Counted from the stretch's first letter, positions 1 through 11,567 are shown. The stretch is 64,000 nt of DNA from Gigaspora margarita (GCA_009809945.1 WTPW01000152.1:138513-202512); one strand, 5' to 3'. Program-made: numbers and translations. Notes: a model not told the origin generated them from the letters alone.

Positions 1-962
1 TTTTTTTTTTATTATTTTTTTTATGGAGTTTGCTATTTATCACCACTGGTGATCATCACCAGTAATCAATTTGCCAATTAAAATTCAGGATCAGATGTAA
101 CATGTAGATCAATTTTTGTGTAACAAAAACAAAGAATTTTTTAAAAAATTGCTAAAATTGCTTCTAACCTGAAATTTTGTCTATGAAACTACTTTTTTTT
201 ATACAAAAAAAAAATTCCTTGCTAAATTTTACTATATATAAAGCCCTATTCTAATCTCTAACCTTTACTCTTACCCTAATATTAAAGAGATTTATTTTTA
301 TTTAATACAAACTGTTTGTTTTGTTTATTTTGTTTATGCATTGTAGATCATACCAGTGATGATCACCACAGGTAATATGTAGTAAATTTTTTTTTTTATA
401 ACGAATTTATTTTTTTTTTATTTTTGTTAAATATTTTTATTTTTTAAATTTTTTTTTGACTTTTTTTAAATTTTTTTTTTAAAATATTGATTATTTTTGA
501 ATTTAAATTTTTTTACTTTTTTAAAATAGCCGGTGGTGATAATTCAGTTACACAAGATCATGATCTAAATAGATTGTTAAGAATCTTAACGATCTATTTT
601 AGATATTACTGTATTATAAGTTTTTAAAGATAAGTAATTTTTTTATTTTTTTTTCTTGTTTTTTTTGTTACTATAGCTTTGTTACAACTTATACTAATAC
701 ATTTTTTTTGTTTTTTATAGTGTTTTTGTGGGGTTTTGCGATTCTTATAATCATATAGCGTTCTTTGTGATTTGGCAACATTTCATAGTAATTTGACGTC
801 GTACTTGCAGCATTTTTGCGATAAAGTGACGGTGTTCTTGCGGTAATTTAATGGCGACCAGGTTTTGTTTTTTTTTTAAAAAAAAAAATATGCAGAGGGA
901 ATGTAAAAATTATTAATTACATTGCTAAAATATATAGAGTATTAAAAATAAAGTAGTTATTT
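1..962. other. Gene-free AT-rich stretch with short palindromes
   Basis: No coding region is visible. Long T runs alternate with A/T sequence. A palindromic motif built on GGTGATCATCACC occurs at about 43-63 and again, less perfectly, at 352-376. A related CCGGTGGTGAT lies near 530. These may be the ends of a decayed small inverted-repeat element of about 330 bp, but the motif is itself a palindrome, so two chance-related copies cannot be excluded. Confidence 0.35.
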
Positions 963-1290
963 TTAGACCATATATCTTCACGTTATATAATAGGCTTCTT
1001 CTTGATATCTTAGTGCAAATTTGTTGTTTTGTTCAATATCTAGCAAGTTTGTTAAATCGATAATTGCTTCCCTATATCATCCTGTTAGATAATAGGCTTC
1101 TCCTCGATATCTTAGTGCAAATTTTTTTGGAAGCAATTTTGTTAGATCAATAATATCTTCCCATGATAAAATTAAATTTTACTCAAAATTTAAGAGCTGA
1201 ATCTTGTTTGATTTTTAGCGAATTGTCTAAATCTTCAAGTGTATACATATTCTTCACATTATTGCATATATTAAATCATCATTCCATAGT
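963..1290 (-). pseudogene. TPR-repeat protein relic
   Basis: Read on the minus strand, 1148 down to 963 gives tandem tetratricopeptide units, including DLTKLLP, FALRYRGEAYYLTG, YREAIIDLTNLLDIEQNN and FALRYQEEAYYIT. TPR units are 34-residue helix-turn-helix protein-interaction repeats, and the alternation of ALRYRGEAYY and EAIIDLTKLL fits them well. In-frame TGA codons fall where Arg is expected (after YLTG and YIT). A further frame change joins an upstream piece, LEDLDNSLKIKQDSALKF, at about 1190-1250. No start codon, partner domain or intact frame remains, so this is a dead fragment of what was probably a longer TPR protein. TPR proteins of this style are abundant in Glomeromycotina. Confidence 0.6.
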
Positions 1291-2545
1291 TTTTTCAATA
1301 TGTATTCTAATATCGTTTTATGCTTAAATGCCTAATATTTAATTCAGAGAATTACATTATCTTTATCTTATAAAAAAAAAGCAGAATATTATAAAAATAT
1401 TCGAAAAGATTAAAAAAATCTTTCGAAAAAATTAAAAAAAAACAGTATCCACTTACCATTTCTTATCGACAACATCAAATTAAACAAATAAATAATCTTT
1501 TAAAGACACAAATAAATACTCAACTAGCACAAATAAGGCTATTACTAACGTCTGAATAAAAAAATTGACGAATTGTTGGAATTAATACAAGATATAGAAC
1601 CGGATCGATATCTTACTATACGTGAAAGAACAATTAAATATACTGATTCATTTCAAGTTCTTTTCAATCTATTCAGCAATGGCAGGAATCTGGTCAGGTG
1701 TCTTGTTTAATTCGAATTTAATAAGAAAATAAATACTACTTTTTTTTTTTTTTTAAAAAAAAAAAAAACAATATAAATTTACCTTTTCCAGGTTGTTTCC
1801 TCACCGTTACCACAGCCTGGCCATCAAATTATGTCAAATCACCGCAAAGAATGCAACCGTGCCGTCAAGTCACCATAAAAATATAAATGTTTTAATAAGG
1901 TACATATGAATATAAGTTTGCTTTTTAACAATACCAAAAAGTTAGTCATGTTTAATAAAATACATAAAAACTTTCGACATTATTATTCGAAAGAAAAACT
2001 TATCTGAATTTTGAGTGTATTCTTTTCCGTATATTCTTTTTCATGTGTATCGTGATTCTAAAAAATTCAAATTAATAAGTTAATAATTACAGAATTACAA
2101 TACATATAAATTAGTTACCCGGATAATTGATTCGAACTAGCCCATGACACAAACGTGTAAAATCTGTGTTGTTGTTGCACTAAATGTGCAAATATAGGCA
2201 CGTGGCATTATATCTGGAAAATGCAACAATTACGTTTTTGATATTTTTAATCAAAATGCATCAAAAACGTAATTTCAGTTATCAAAGGGTGTAAAAGTAT
2301 GAGTCTGTCGCTACGCTCCAGACAACAAGACTCATAGGAGGACCTTCGTCTGATTGGCTGATGTAGATCAATTGCCAGGTAATTAATTTATACAATTTAA
2401 AGTACTTTTTTAGATTGCAACATTACACAATTTTATCTATGAAAAAATTTTTTTTCCTATAATTAGTTTTAGAAAAGCGTTGCGTTTGACTGTTCAAAAT
2501 AATCAAAGAATAATCATAAAACAAAAAACTTACTTAAAAACCAAG
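1291..2545. other. No gene recognised; one palindrome
   Basis: Mostly A/T sequence with no credible coding frame. A short plus-strand stretch near 1566-1660 reads as DELLELIQDIEPDRYL and may be a gene scrap, but it has no recognisable family. A near-perfect palindrome at 2229-2273 (arms ATTACGTTTTTGAT) could form a hairpin. The GC-richer segments at 770-860 and 1800-1870 share GTGATTTG and TTGACG motifs in opposite orientation and could be eroded ends of one element. Confidence 0.35.
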
Positions 2546-5043
2546 ATGACTAGGTGTATTATTACCTTTTGTCAAACCCAGCAATCAGCAACTTGGAGAA
2601 CGGTAACTGAAAACATTATTGTCAAAGGTCAAACTAACAAAACTCTACCAGACTATGTGAAAATAGATGATATGCTTTGCCAAAACTGTTATAATAGAAT
2701 TGTGGTAAACTGCTCGCTAGAATTTCAATGGCATGCTCAAGTCAGTATATAGCAATCTGAGATCATTGAAGTTGAAAGCACTGATTTTGGAAAACGATCT
2801 GAAACTGATAAAGCTGAGTACTATTTGTCTTTTTCTGAAACAATAAAGATTATAACAGATATTTTGTATGTTCATGAAAACAAAGAACATAAGCTGACAA
2901 TATACTCATTTGATGAATTTTGAGCTGCTATAGAAGAAAAGAACACACAATTAAAGTTTTTTTTTGATGAGCTGTATTTGTTATCCAACCCAAATTCAAA
3001 AAATAAAGATTTACGATTGCAAGTAAAAAAGCAGCTATTATATTTATATTATTTTTTATGTGGAATGCGAAACAAGTTTATCAACAATTTTAAAAGAGAT
3101 TTAGAAATGTATTTGGATTCAACCAGCACTTCTAACGTTTCTTTAGATACTCTTGCAGATTTAGGCATTATTGTTACATCCTATATAGTTACTCAAACCA
3201 AAAATTCTGCCTCTGAAGAACATGAAGAAATTATCAATACCAAACTTGCCAAACATGCTATAAGGCAATGGTGTTGAATATTGATGATTATCACAGTATT
3301 TGCACAGAACATATACTGAACACTATGACAACATTTACCGCTGCGCACTTGGCAACAATTATAATCAACCCAATCACCAATCAACTTGCAATTCCAAAAA
3401 GAAATTTACATAACCCTGTATAAGTTGACGCTGAGTTAATTAATACAAATATAAAAGATAAATTCATGACGTTTTATGGCCTTTCGCACAACTATCATTG
3501 GGGATTTCGCACGGTTAATAATGAAACAAGATTGGATGAATTAACCGTGCATAGTTATGATTTTAGATTAAAAGAAAAATAGCACATTCGCTAATTAAAA
3601 GATGTCATTCATATGGATTTGCAAGAAAATGGTCTTCATTCTATAGAGGAATATATTCAAGCAATTAACGTGGTTACAGGAGTTCTATCTATATAGCAAT
3701 ATCTCAACAAAGGACAAGTTATTCCTCTTGTAGTCAATTGGCCTGGGCAAATTCATCTTCGAACTGCTATTTCTCGTTATTTATGTTATCACGATTCATT
3801 GAATATTACTAATGACATTTTGTCTTTTTTCCTATTATAGGTCCGTTATATATTTCATTAAATAGTTGGGAATTGGTGTTTCTTCAATATCAACCATTTT
3901 TTTCTGCATTGTATCATTATGTCTTTGGAGATAAGAAACCTCTTGCACAAAACCCTAAACTGTGGCATATCAATCTCATTTTAGAAATTTCTCATAGCAC
4001 ACGGCAAGAAATTTCTATAGCTGTCGAGTTGAAGTTTGGATCATTATGTAAAGATGCTGAGTATCTTGCACTTAAAGACCTTCTGGACAACACAATTCCT
4101 CTCATTTTAGATATTTATGCCATATTTTTTTGATTGGGTAATTTTAATGCTTATCTAGAATCTTGCTTTTGTTTTGGACAGTTTTCTTTAAGTTTGATCT
4201 CAAAAATTATTCAAAGGCACTGTTAATGTTTTTTCTGATATCTTTTACTAGAAATTAACCAATCATCCAATTTTAGAGACAATAACAGCAGAGCTTCCCA
4301 AGATTTTTGTTTCAACTGTTGAGATATTTCATAGCCTTTTACATTGAAGTACGCAGAAGCATACCGAAATACAGCAAATTATCAAATATGGGCGTTATAT
4401 CAACCAATTACATTTTGATGATAATGGCTTTAAAGAGAATTTTGCACATACGTCACCATGGGCAACTTATGAATTTTCTGCATGTGATATTTCAATTCTA
4501 ATGAAAAAAACTTTATGTTTCTTTTTGCAATGTTTTTTAGAAATTTATATTCGATTATTTCATCATAAAATTCTATTAGTTTATCAATTACAGGTCAATC
4601 CAGAACCACCTTCTAAAAAAAAGAAAGGCAATTTTATTAGCCACAATGAAAATGCCAGAGGCACACTTATGTCATCTTCTTTTGGGCTTTAGTACTTCTT
4701 ATAAACCCGATCCCTTTCATTATTGTGATATATCTAATTGTTATTTTGCTTTCTTACCTATGAATACAGATACAATTATCAGCTTAGCTTGTGGTTATAC
4801 GTATTACAAGTCTTGCTGTATTAATAATGGATCCAAATGTTCATATTGTCTTGCATTTTTGCAAGAAGGTATCAATAAAAAAGTTCAATCTTTGCTAGCC
4901 CATTTAAAAGGGCTAAAAAGTTCTAGCAAAAAAAAAATACGATGATAGTTCTTTTTGTAACGATGATAGTCATGAAAATGGGCCAATAAAATATTCCAGA
5001 TTAGAGTTAGAAAAAGTGTTACAAAAATTTTGCTCTCTGCACT
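2546..5043 (+). pseudogene. Decayed large repeat-family protein with zinc-cluster ends
   Basis: A long plus-strand coding relic begins at an ATG at 2546 and continues in pieces to about 5043. The N-terminus has Cys pairs (CIITFC, then LCQNC) like a small zinc-binding module. The middle reads VLNIDDYHSI, AAHLATIIINP, FYGLSHNYHWGFRTVNNE, VDAELINTNI, VVNWPGQIHLRTAIS and GPLYISLNSWELVFLQ. The C-terminus (about 4700-4930) reads YCDISNCYFAF, ACGYTYYKSCC and CSYCLAFLQEG, a RING-like Cys/His arrangement. At least eight in-frame stops or frame changes interrupt it, for example near 2750, 2921, 3276, 3421, 3580, 3595, 3694 and 4132. I recognise the style as a high-copy Glomeromycotina protein family, probably carried by transposable elements, but cannot name the family or a function. 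An intact source copy elsewhere in the genome is expected. Confidence 0.6.
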
Positions 5044-5933
5044 AGTAAATTTTATTTATTATTAATGATTTATATTTATTAAATTATTACATAAGATTAT
5101 AAAATTAAATTATAATATCATATTTACTTATTTCTGTAAAAAAATTTGTAATAAAAAATTTATAAGACATTCATATATAACTTATATGTAAACATGAACT
5201 TTTAATAGTGGGTCTGGTTAATATCTTGTATTTATTGGTAAAAAATATTATATTTGCCATTTTACACGTATCTATATCTATTTTATAAATATATTTACAA
5301 ATTCTTTTACTATATTATGAGTTTTGTATGAAGTATTTTTTATTTTCATAGTAGTATTATAGCGATAATCCTTTAAAAATTGTATATTATGATTGGTTAA
5401 TTATAATGGGAAATCATGGGTAGATCTACAAAAATTAACCAATCATATGAATGTCTTCCTATGATAACAAGACCTGTACATGACCGGTCATAAAGTTATC
5501 TGATCTCGCATAATAATCACCCTGTTACTTCGTTGATAGGCTTTTCAGAAAGAGCTGGAGGATAAAAAAATTTTCAGGTGCCGAATAGCCCTTTCATTAG
5601 ATGGTGGTGCTGAATATCCTATGGTGACAATAATTTACTATTTAACAAAAAAATAAATAAATAAAACCTCTCTTTCTAAAAAAAAATAAAAATACTCTTT
5701 AGACAAAAAAGTAAAAGCATTGCATTCTCTAAAAAAAAAAAAAAAACAAGCCAATTGCACATTTTGATTGGATATAATTATATTATAGGACTTTTTAGCA
5801 AAAGTGAACAAAATCATGTAATTGGAGGTTTAAAGCCACTAGCAGCACTATATATATTTGTCACATATCCTACACATATCTGGTACTCAATATGTATAGA
5901 ATATATATTATTAGATATTTAATATATACTATA
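5044..5933. other. No gene recognised; inverted repeat
   Basis: A/T-rich sequence without a coding frame. Arms ATGATTGGTTAATT at 5389-5402 and their complement at 5433-5446 make a 14-bp stem with a 30-base loop. Several A runs occur between 5640 and 5750. Confidence 0.4.
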
Positions 5934-6382
5934 TTTGTCCAAAAATAATCTACTCTTTTTGGCCAAAAAGTAATACAAAAATATGTAGGGGTAGCTTATT
6001 TTCTGATTGTTAAATTTTTGAAAAATTGAAAAACATACTAATAAAAAGTTGCCCAAATGCTACCAAATTTTTACTATAAGGTTTATTTAGTAAAATTTAA
6101 ACTTTTATATATAGCGACTTCTAATGATTTTTTAAAAATTTTTTAAAAAATGAAGAGGTTAGCTAGGACCCTGAAATATATATAGATAGATCAGGTATTA
6201 GTTTACTTATTTTTGAAAGTTTTATGCAAATCTTTTATATTTTTAGTAAATTTTTGCTTATTTTTGAGGTTTTTCTGCAGATCTTTCTATTTTTAGTAAT
6301 TTTATAATTAATCTGACCTATTTATATATATTTTAGGGTCCTGGGTAACTGCTTTTGAATGTAGCCTATTTTCAGAAACATA
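5934..6382 (+). mobile_element. Inverted-repeat element family C, copy 1
   Basis: The left end, TGTCCAAAAATAATCTAC, is matched by the complement of the right end, GTAGCCTATTTTCAGAAACA. The interior matches the copies at 28197-29308 and 46041-46352, with shared blocks such as ATACTAATAAAAAGTT and ACTTTTATATATAGC. The copy is split at 6164-6343 by another repeat (family A). No coding capacity is visible, so it is a non-autonomous, MITE-like element. Confidence 0.6.
6164..6343 (+). mobile_element. MITE family A, copy 1 (CAGGACCC ends)
   Basis: A 180-bp element with long terminal inverted repeats. It starts AGGACCCTGAAATATATA and ends TATATATTTTAGGGTCCTG. Subterminal blocks TTTTTGCTTATTTTTGAG and CTGCAGATCTTT match, in opposite orientation, the copy at 48154-48324. 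It lies inside a family C element, so it inserted later. I could not define its target duplication with confidence. Confidence 0.65.
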
Positions 6383-6650
6383 TAGGATATATATATGATA
6401 GATGTTTGGTATATATACTATATGTGTACTATATGTGATTGTGTCTGATATCCTACATCAACTCTACACATATCGGGTACCAAATTATACATATCCTACA
6501 TATATCCTACACATAACCTATACATATCAGATACCAGATGTGTATAGGATATATGTAGGATATATGTATTTTGACCAGTGATAGTAGTGAAAACAAAAAT
6601 AATCATATTAATAATAACAAATATAATAATATTGATGATAATGATAATAA
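6383..6650. repeat. TACACATATC/GATATGTGTA palindromic repeats
   Basis: Degenerate copies of a motif built on CCTACACATATCnGGTACC and its complement recur here (about 6450-6575) and once at 5865-5900, on the other side of the family C element. The motif is partly palindromic. It may be a short tandem family that the C element entered. Confidence 0.4.
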
Positions 6651-7046
6651 TACTATAGTGGAATTCATCTAAAGCCAACATATTTTATATATAGGCACCA
6701 ATTTTTTAGCTGCATATAACCTAATTATCCAATAAAAATGCTGAAAAACTTAATACAATTTTAAAATTAATTAATAACATTTAAATTTTTGTTAATAAAT
6801 TCAAATTTTATTATGTTTTTTTATATATAAATGCCAAATTTTTGAAACATATATAAATTTAAATTAATATAATGGTTTAAAAATAAAAGATATTTTAAAA
6901 AATTTATTGATAGTTTAATAGTTTAAACAATAAGCTATTAAATTATCAAAAAAATTTTTAATTATCTTTTGTTTTTAAAGAGTTATAACAATTTAAAAAT
7001 TTTTATAATTAAAAGGTAATGGCTTTAGGTGAATTCTACTATAGTA
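6651..7046. mobile_element. MITE with TACTATAGTGGAATTC ends
   Basis: Twenty-six-base terminal inverted repeats run from TACTATAGTGGAATTCATCT at 6651-6676 to their complement at 7021-7046, matching at about 24 of 26 positions. The 396-bp interior is A/T-rich and non-coding and has an internal AATTTTTAAATTATC-type inverted pair. The ends begin and finish with TA, compatible with a Tc1/mariner-type TA target. Confidence 0.65.
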
Positions 7047-7935
7047 AAAATAGCAGATATTATGTTAGCAATAATGAGGATAGTTATTACAATATAGAGG
7101 AAACTGGCTATATTAATGAATAGGTTTGATTACTATAAGTAATAAATTTAATTTTATTAATTTTATTAATATGTATTATATTAATTTATTAAAACTTTTT
7201 TAATCTAGTTTTATATGCAAAGAATTGTTAGATTTTAGCTATGATTTTAATGCATATACATATAATTACTAGTAATTTGAATACAATTTAATAAAGTTAT
7301 AAGTTCAAATCACAAAGCCTTTAAGTTTTGCTTATGCTTTGCTAACTAAGTTTATTATTTTGTTTTATTTTTATATAGTACAATAACTAAAATTTTTTTA
7401 GATACATAAATATATTGCACTATTGTAGTTAAGCGATTACAATAAATAAATTTTAATTCTTAAATTAATATTGTATAAAATATAATTATAAATTATATCT
7501 TGATCTTTTTTATAGCAGTATTGTAATAAGCAAAATTTATATATCTGGATATTATTCCATAATCACAAATGCAACCCTGTAAATTGTATTCAATTGGGGT
7601 GTTATAGCAGGAGAATACTTAGTCAGTATTGTGCAGTAATAACTTTTTACCAAATTTTAAATAAAATAATATAAAGTAAATGTGAAGACCAAGTCTATTT
7701 AATAAATACTAACCAAGTTAATGATTATATAATTGGCAATAATTATTATATACATCTTGTTTACTGAAATTTTGAAAAAGGATATCAGCAAGTAGTAAAC
7801 AAAATTGAAGAATTTTTAAAATATTAGAAATTAGTCTGTAAAGATCTTATAATGTGGTGGGATTTATATTCAAAAAAATTTTCAGTTTTATCTAAATTAG
7901 TCATATGACATATTGTGTAGATTAGCTACAATATA
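7047..7935. other. No gene recognised
   Basis: Roughly 890 bases of A/T-rich sequence in which I see neither a coding frame nor a clear repeat boundary. Confidence 0.4.
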
Positions 7936-8472
7936 GGGTCAAATGAATAACACATCTAAATTTTATATATAAAATTTAGAAACATTTTGCTTTTTGGATT
8001 TATTCAATAATAAAAAATTTGTCAATTATTTGCAACTTCTTTAGCATTTAGAGACTCTTCTTATAAAATTTCAAGTATTGTTTATAATTAAATAGAAAAA
8101 ATTTTGATTGTGAAGTAGCCTATTTTTTTATAATTCTACTATTTGTTTATAAGTAATGCATATTTTCTCCAAAATAGGCAATTAGAACTGCCAAATTAGT
8201 TAATAGTCCTAATTGTCTATTTTGGTAAATGTTATGCATTACTTATAAACAAGCAGTAAAATTGTAAAAAAGAGGCTAATTTTATAATCAAGATTATATT
8301 CATTTTATTATAAATCGCTCTTGAAATTATATAAGAAGGCCTTCAAATTTTAGAAAAATTGCAAATGATATCCAAAAATTACATTGACAGATTTTGTATT
8401 ATTAAATAAACCCAAAAAGCAAAATTTTTTAAATTTTATATATGAAATTTAGGTGTATCAATTATTTAACCC
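7936..8472. mobile_element. Long palindromic element, 537 bp
   Basis: The whole segment is one imperfect palindrome. It opens GGGTCAAATGAATAACACAT and closes with the complement, ATGAAATTTAGG..ATTATTTAACCC. Matching internal blocks include TTTGCTTTTTGGATTTATT, ATAAAATTTCAAG, GTTTATAAGTAATGCAT and CAAAATAGGCAATTAG. The centre is near 8195. Transcribed, it would fold into a hairpin of about 250 paired bases. Family B starts directly at the next base. Confidence 0.7.
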
Positions 8473-8639
8473 AGAACCTGAACGATCTATAAAAGCTCAT
8501 ATTTGAAAATTGCTAATAAAGGCTCTTTTTTTAAAAAAGGATATATTTGAAAAGTAGATATTAAATAAAAAGTTTATATTTGAAAATGCTAATGGACAAA
8601 AAGAGTATATTTAAAAGAATACTAATGGAAGAACCCTGG
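8473..8639 (+). mobile_element. MITE family B, copy 1
   Basis: Starts CAGAACCTGAACGATCTATA and ends GAAGAACCCTG. Internal blocks AGCTCATATTTGAAAATTG, TTTGAAAAGTAGATATTAAA and ATTTGAAAATGCTAATGG match, in reverse orientation, the copy at 46552-46704. Non-coding. Confidence 0.6.
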
Positions 8640-8855
8640 ATATCTAGTACAGAGGTCATACTTAATTTTTTTAACAAAAACCCTAAAATTTAAGAAGCAA
8701 AAAAAACAGTTTTTGGCAATTATCTTGGCATCCAGTAGTCCAATTTAAATAAACTTTTTTAAAAAATAAAGTCCTTAGTGATGCGCACCTAACAAAAAAA
8801 AAGTTCATTCAATTCTAATCACTAGATCAAAGTTATTTAAACAAATATATTTTGA

Positions 8856-8927
8856 CATTTTTAGCAAATTGACCAAAATTGGCCAAAATCTAGTTATAAC
8901 CTATATAAGAGATATCTGTGGTCCTCT
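8856..8927 (+). repeat. Dispersed repeat K, copy 1
   Basis: Contains TTTTTAGCAAATTGACC and AGTTATAACCTATATAAGAG followed by GGTCCT. It matches the segment at 44638-44733 in the same orientation. Its ends are not defined. Confidence 0.5.
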
Positions 8928-8960
8928 AATAGGTAATTTTTATAAATTTTATATTTGAAA

Positions 8961-9072
8961 TATACTAATAAAAATGTAAAATAAGAATTAATTTTTTTTA
9001 GAAAAATGTAATTATATTTTTTTTTTTGTTTTTGTTTTTTTTAAAGAATATAATTCTGTTTTTTTTTTTTTT
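8961..9072. repeat. Direct duplicate, copy 1 (see 9414-9524)
   Basis: About 111 bases starting TATACTAATAAAAATGTAAA and ending in a T run recur without a visible mismatch at 9414-9524, directly after a single N at 9413. The perfect identity beside an ambiguous base suggests an assembly artefact as readily as a recent duplication. Confidence 0.6.
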
Positions 9073-9081
9073 GAAAGCTTA

Positions 9082-9224
9082 TATTTCGAAACTTGGGAAC
9101 CGATACCAAAGTTTGTACCTGATATTTGAAATGTAGCTGATATATACCAAAGCAGAACCGCTAACAGAAAAAATTTTTACTATGATCCTCAAATATAACC
9201 TCACATAGATTATTCGGGGTCCTG
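9082..9224 (-). mobile_element. MITE family G, copy 1
   Basis: On the minus strand it starts CAGGACCCCGAATAATCTAT and continues with blocks matching the copy at 22023-22350: GGTTATATTTG, ATAGTAAAAATTTTT, and TTGGTATATATCAGCTACATTTCAAATAT. It preserves the uninterrupted version of the site that carries an insertion in the other copy. Confidence 0.55.
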
Positions 9225-9413
9225 TTGTATCTGTAGCAAGTTGTATATTCTCTATACAATCTTCTTCTATTAGAACCAAATTTATAAAATACTAACATAT
9301 ATTCATTTGTGGTTGTGTTTTAAGTTAATTCATAGACACTTTCGCCTTATAATTTTTAAACTTACAAAATATTAATATAATTTATCCATGTAAATACATT
9401 ATGTATTAATTAN

Positions 9414-9524
9414 TATACTAATAAAAATGTAAAATAAGAATTAATTTTTTTTAGAAAAATGTAATTATATTTTTTTTTTTGTTTTTGTTTTTTTTAAAGA
9501 ATATAATTCTGTTTTTTTTTTTTT
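9414..9524. repeat. Direct duplicate, copy 2
   Basis: Follows an N at 9413 and repeats 8961-9072. Beyond it, 9525-9630 holds three further degenerate T-run blocks with AGAGAATGTAATTC, like a short expanded tandem tract. Confidence 0.6.
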
Positions 9525-9639
9525 AGAGAATGTAATTTGTAATTCTGTTTTTTTTTTAGAGAATTTAATTCATTTTTTTTCTTTTTTTTTAGAGAATGTA
9601 ATTCTTTTTTTTCTTTTTTTTTTAGAGAATGTTATATTT

Positions 9640-10079
9640 AATGAATTGGATTTATTTGTACTAAGACAGTCTTTAAATTTAATTATTTAATAACTTTAAA
9701 AATTAAATCATATTTAAATATCATTTTAAGGTATATACAATTCTACAAAAAAACTTTAATAACTTTTAATGATTTTTGAATTTTATAAAGTTTTTTTTTG
9801 TTTTTAAAAATTTTAGTTTAAGCCATTTTTATATAATTTTACATAGTAATTACTAGCTATATTAAAAGATATTTTTAATTATAAAAAAAATTTATTAATA
9901 AATTTATTTAAAAATTAATAAAATTATAAAGTTAAGTAAGTTAAATTAGCTAATTTCAAAATTTGAAAATTAAATATATGTAAAAAATTTAAGTTTAAAG
10001 TTTCTACTAGTAATTACTATATATATATTTTTTAAATTTATGTATTAAAACATAGCTATAACTTTTTTAAAATTTAAAG
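9640..10079. other. No gene recognised
   Basis: A/T-rich, non-coding, with no clear element ends. Short inverted ATTTAAA and TTTAAAT blocks are common but not distinctive. Confidence 0.4.
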
Positions 10080-10212
10080 TACCGTAAACTGCTGTATAAA
10101 CAGCCTGGGTCTGGTACATTCCACAAAAAAAATTAATTAGTAAAAAAAAAAGAAATAATTAGTAAAAATGAGGGGGAGGTGTGGGGGGCTGTTTATACGG
10201 CAGTTTATGGTA
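10080..10212. mobile_element. MITE with TACCGTAAACTG ends
   Basis: The 26-base terminal inverted repeats match at 24 of 26 positions. They start TACCGTAAACTGCTGTATAA and the other end is TTATACGGCAGTTTATGGTA. The interior of about 80 bases carries a G-rich block, GGGGGAGGTGTGGGGGG. TA at both outer ends suggests a TA target. The CCGTA start recurs in other families in this window. Confidence 0.7.
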
Positions 10213-11105
10213 ATTTAACTTTAGTAAACTAATTTGATATCAAAATTTTTTGTAAATAAAATTAGAAGATAAATTTTTATAACTTTTATTAAAATGTAAA
10301 AATTTAATCAATAAAAATTTTTTTAATTTTAGCTAAATTTATTTAGCTTACTAGTAACTTACTATAAATAGTAATAATTTGCAATAATTGAAAAATAGCT
10401 TATAATATAAAAAAAAAACAAATTTTATGATATAACTAATAATAATCTTTTAATTATAATTAGTTTTTACTATTTTTTATATACTTAACCTTTTAGTTTG
10501 CAAAATTTATATGAAATGTAAACCAGAAAATTTACTTTGCTTGGCCTTAGTTAATAAAATTATAAAATTTGGTTAATAAACTAATGCATATACAATATAT
10601 ATTATTATGTATATATGTATAGATATATGCTATTATATATTACCTACACATAAATTTACATGAGACAATGCACAAAAAAACACATAAAATTGCACATTAG
10701 TACATTCACTATTGCCCAAAATTCATGCCTTATTACATGCTATAAACATGCTTTCCTATAGATTTATATGCAGGTTTTGTGGTTCCATATCCAAACTTTC
10801 TTGTGTATTGCAGTATCGTTCCATGCTATAATTTGTTATAGAGCTATTTCTGACCCTTTTAACCCTAATCCTAACTCTAACTACTTATATTAGCTATATT
10901 ATACAGTAAAGTTTATACAACTTTATTTTATTTGTTTTGAAGTTTAAGATTAGAATCAGAAGGGTAGAGTTATATAAAGAATAGCATCAGCAAAATAAAG
11001 AGTAGTCAGTATATAAAATCTGAATCAAAAACATGTACACAAGATAAAATTTCATAAGTAAATTATATGCACTTTGCACAATATGCATATTGAATTTATA
11101 CAATA
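10213..11105. other. No gene recognised
   Basis: About 890 bases of A/T-rich intergenic sequence with dispersed CCCTAATCCTAACTC-type blocks near 10860. No coding frame or clear element boundary. Confidence 0.4.
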
Positions 11106-11170
11106 CAGTTGAACCTCATGTATGGTAAACAGGTTTCATATTAGGATTAAAAGGTTACCAGATTTGAAAT

Positions 11171-11357
11171 TACAGTTATTCCTAATTTATATCAACCTGC
11201 ATTAATATCAACTAAGCCACAAACCAACTTTTTATAAATTTTTATATATTGAAATTCCCTCATATATAACAACTTTAATATAAACTCTCATTAATATCAC
11301 TATCAACATGAATATAATATGATTCAAATAGGTTGATATTAATGAGAAACAACTGTA
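11171..11357. mobile_element. TA-flanked MITE, CAGTTATTCC ends
   Basis: Starts TACAGTTATTCCTAATTTAT and ends with the near-complement, ATTAATGAGAAACAACTGTA. The extended arms carry ATATCAACCT and AGGTTGATAT. The 187-bp span includes the flanking TA at both ends. It is nested in the larger element. Non-coding. Confidence 0.6.
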
Positions 11358-11567
11358 TTATATAAATTATTGGTTTTATATAGCAAAAACAGACTTGGTA
11401 AACTTATTTTTTATCAGATTTGACATGTTATTAGTTTTGCCAGGATTGGCTTTGGGAGATTCAACTGTAGCAGTCTCCTTTATTTTTTATTTTTGTTTTT
11501 TTATTATTTTTTATGATTTTTATTTTTATTTATTTTTATTATTTTTATTTTTATTATTATTTATTGT

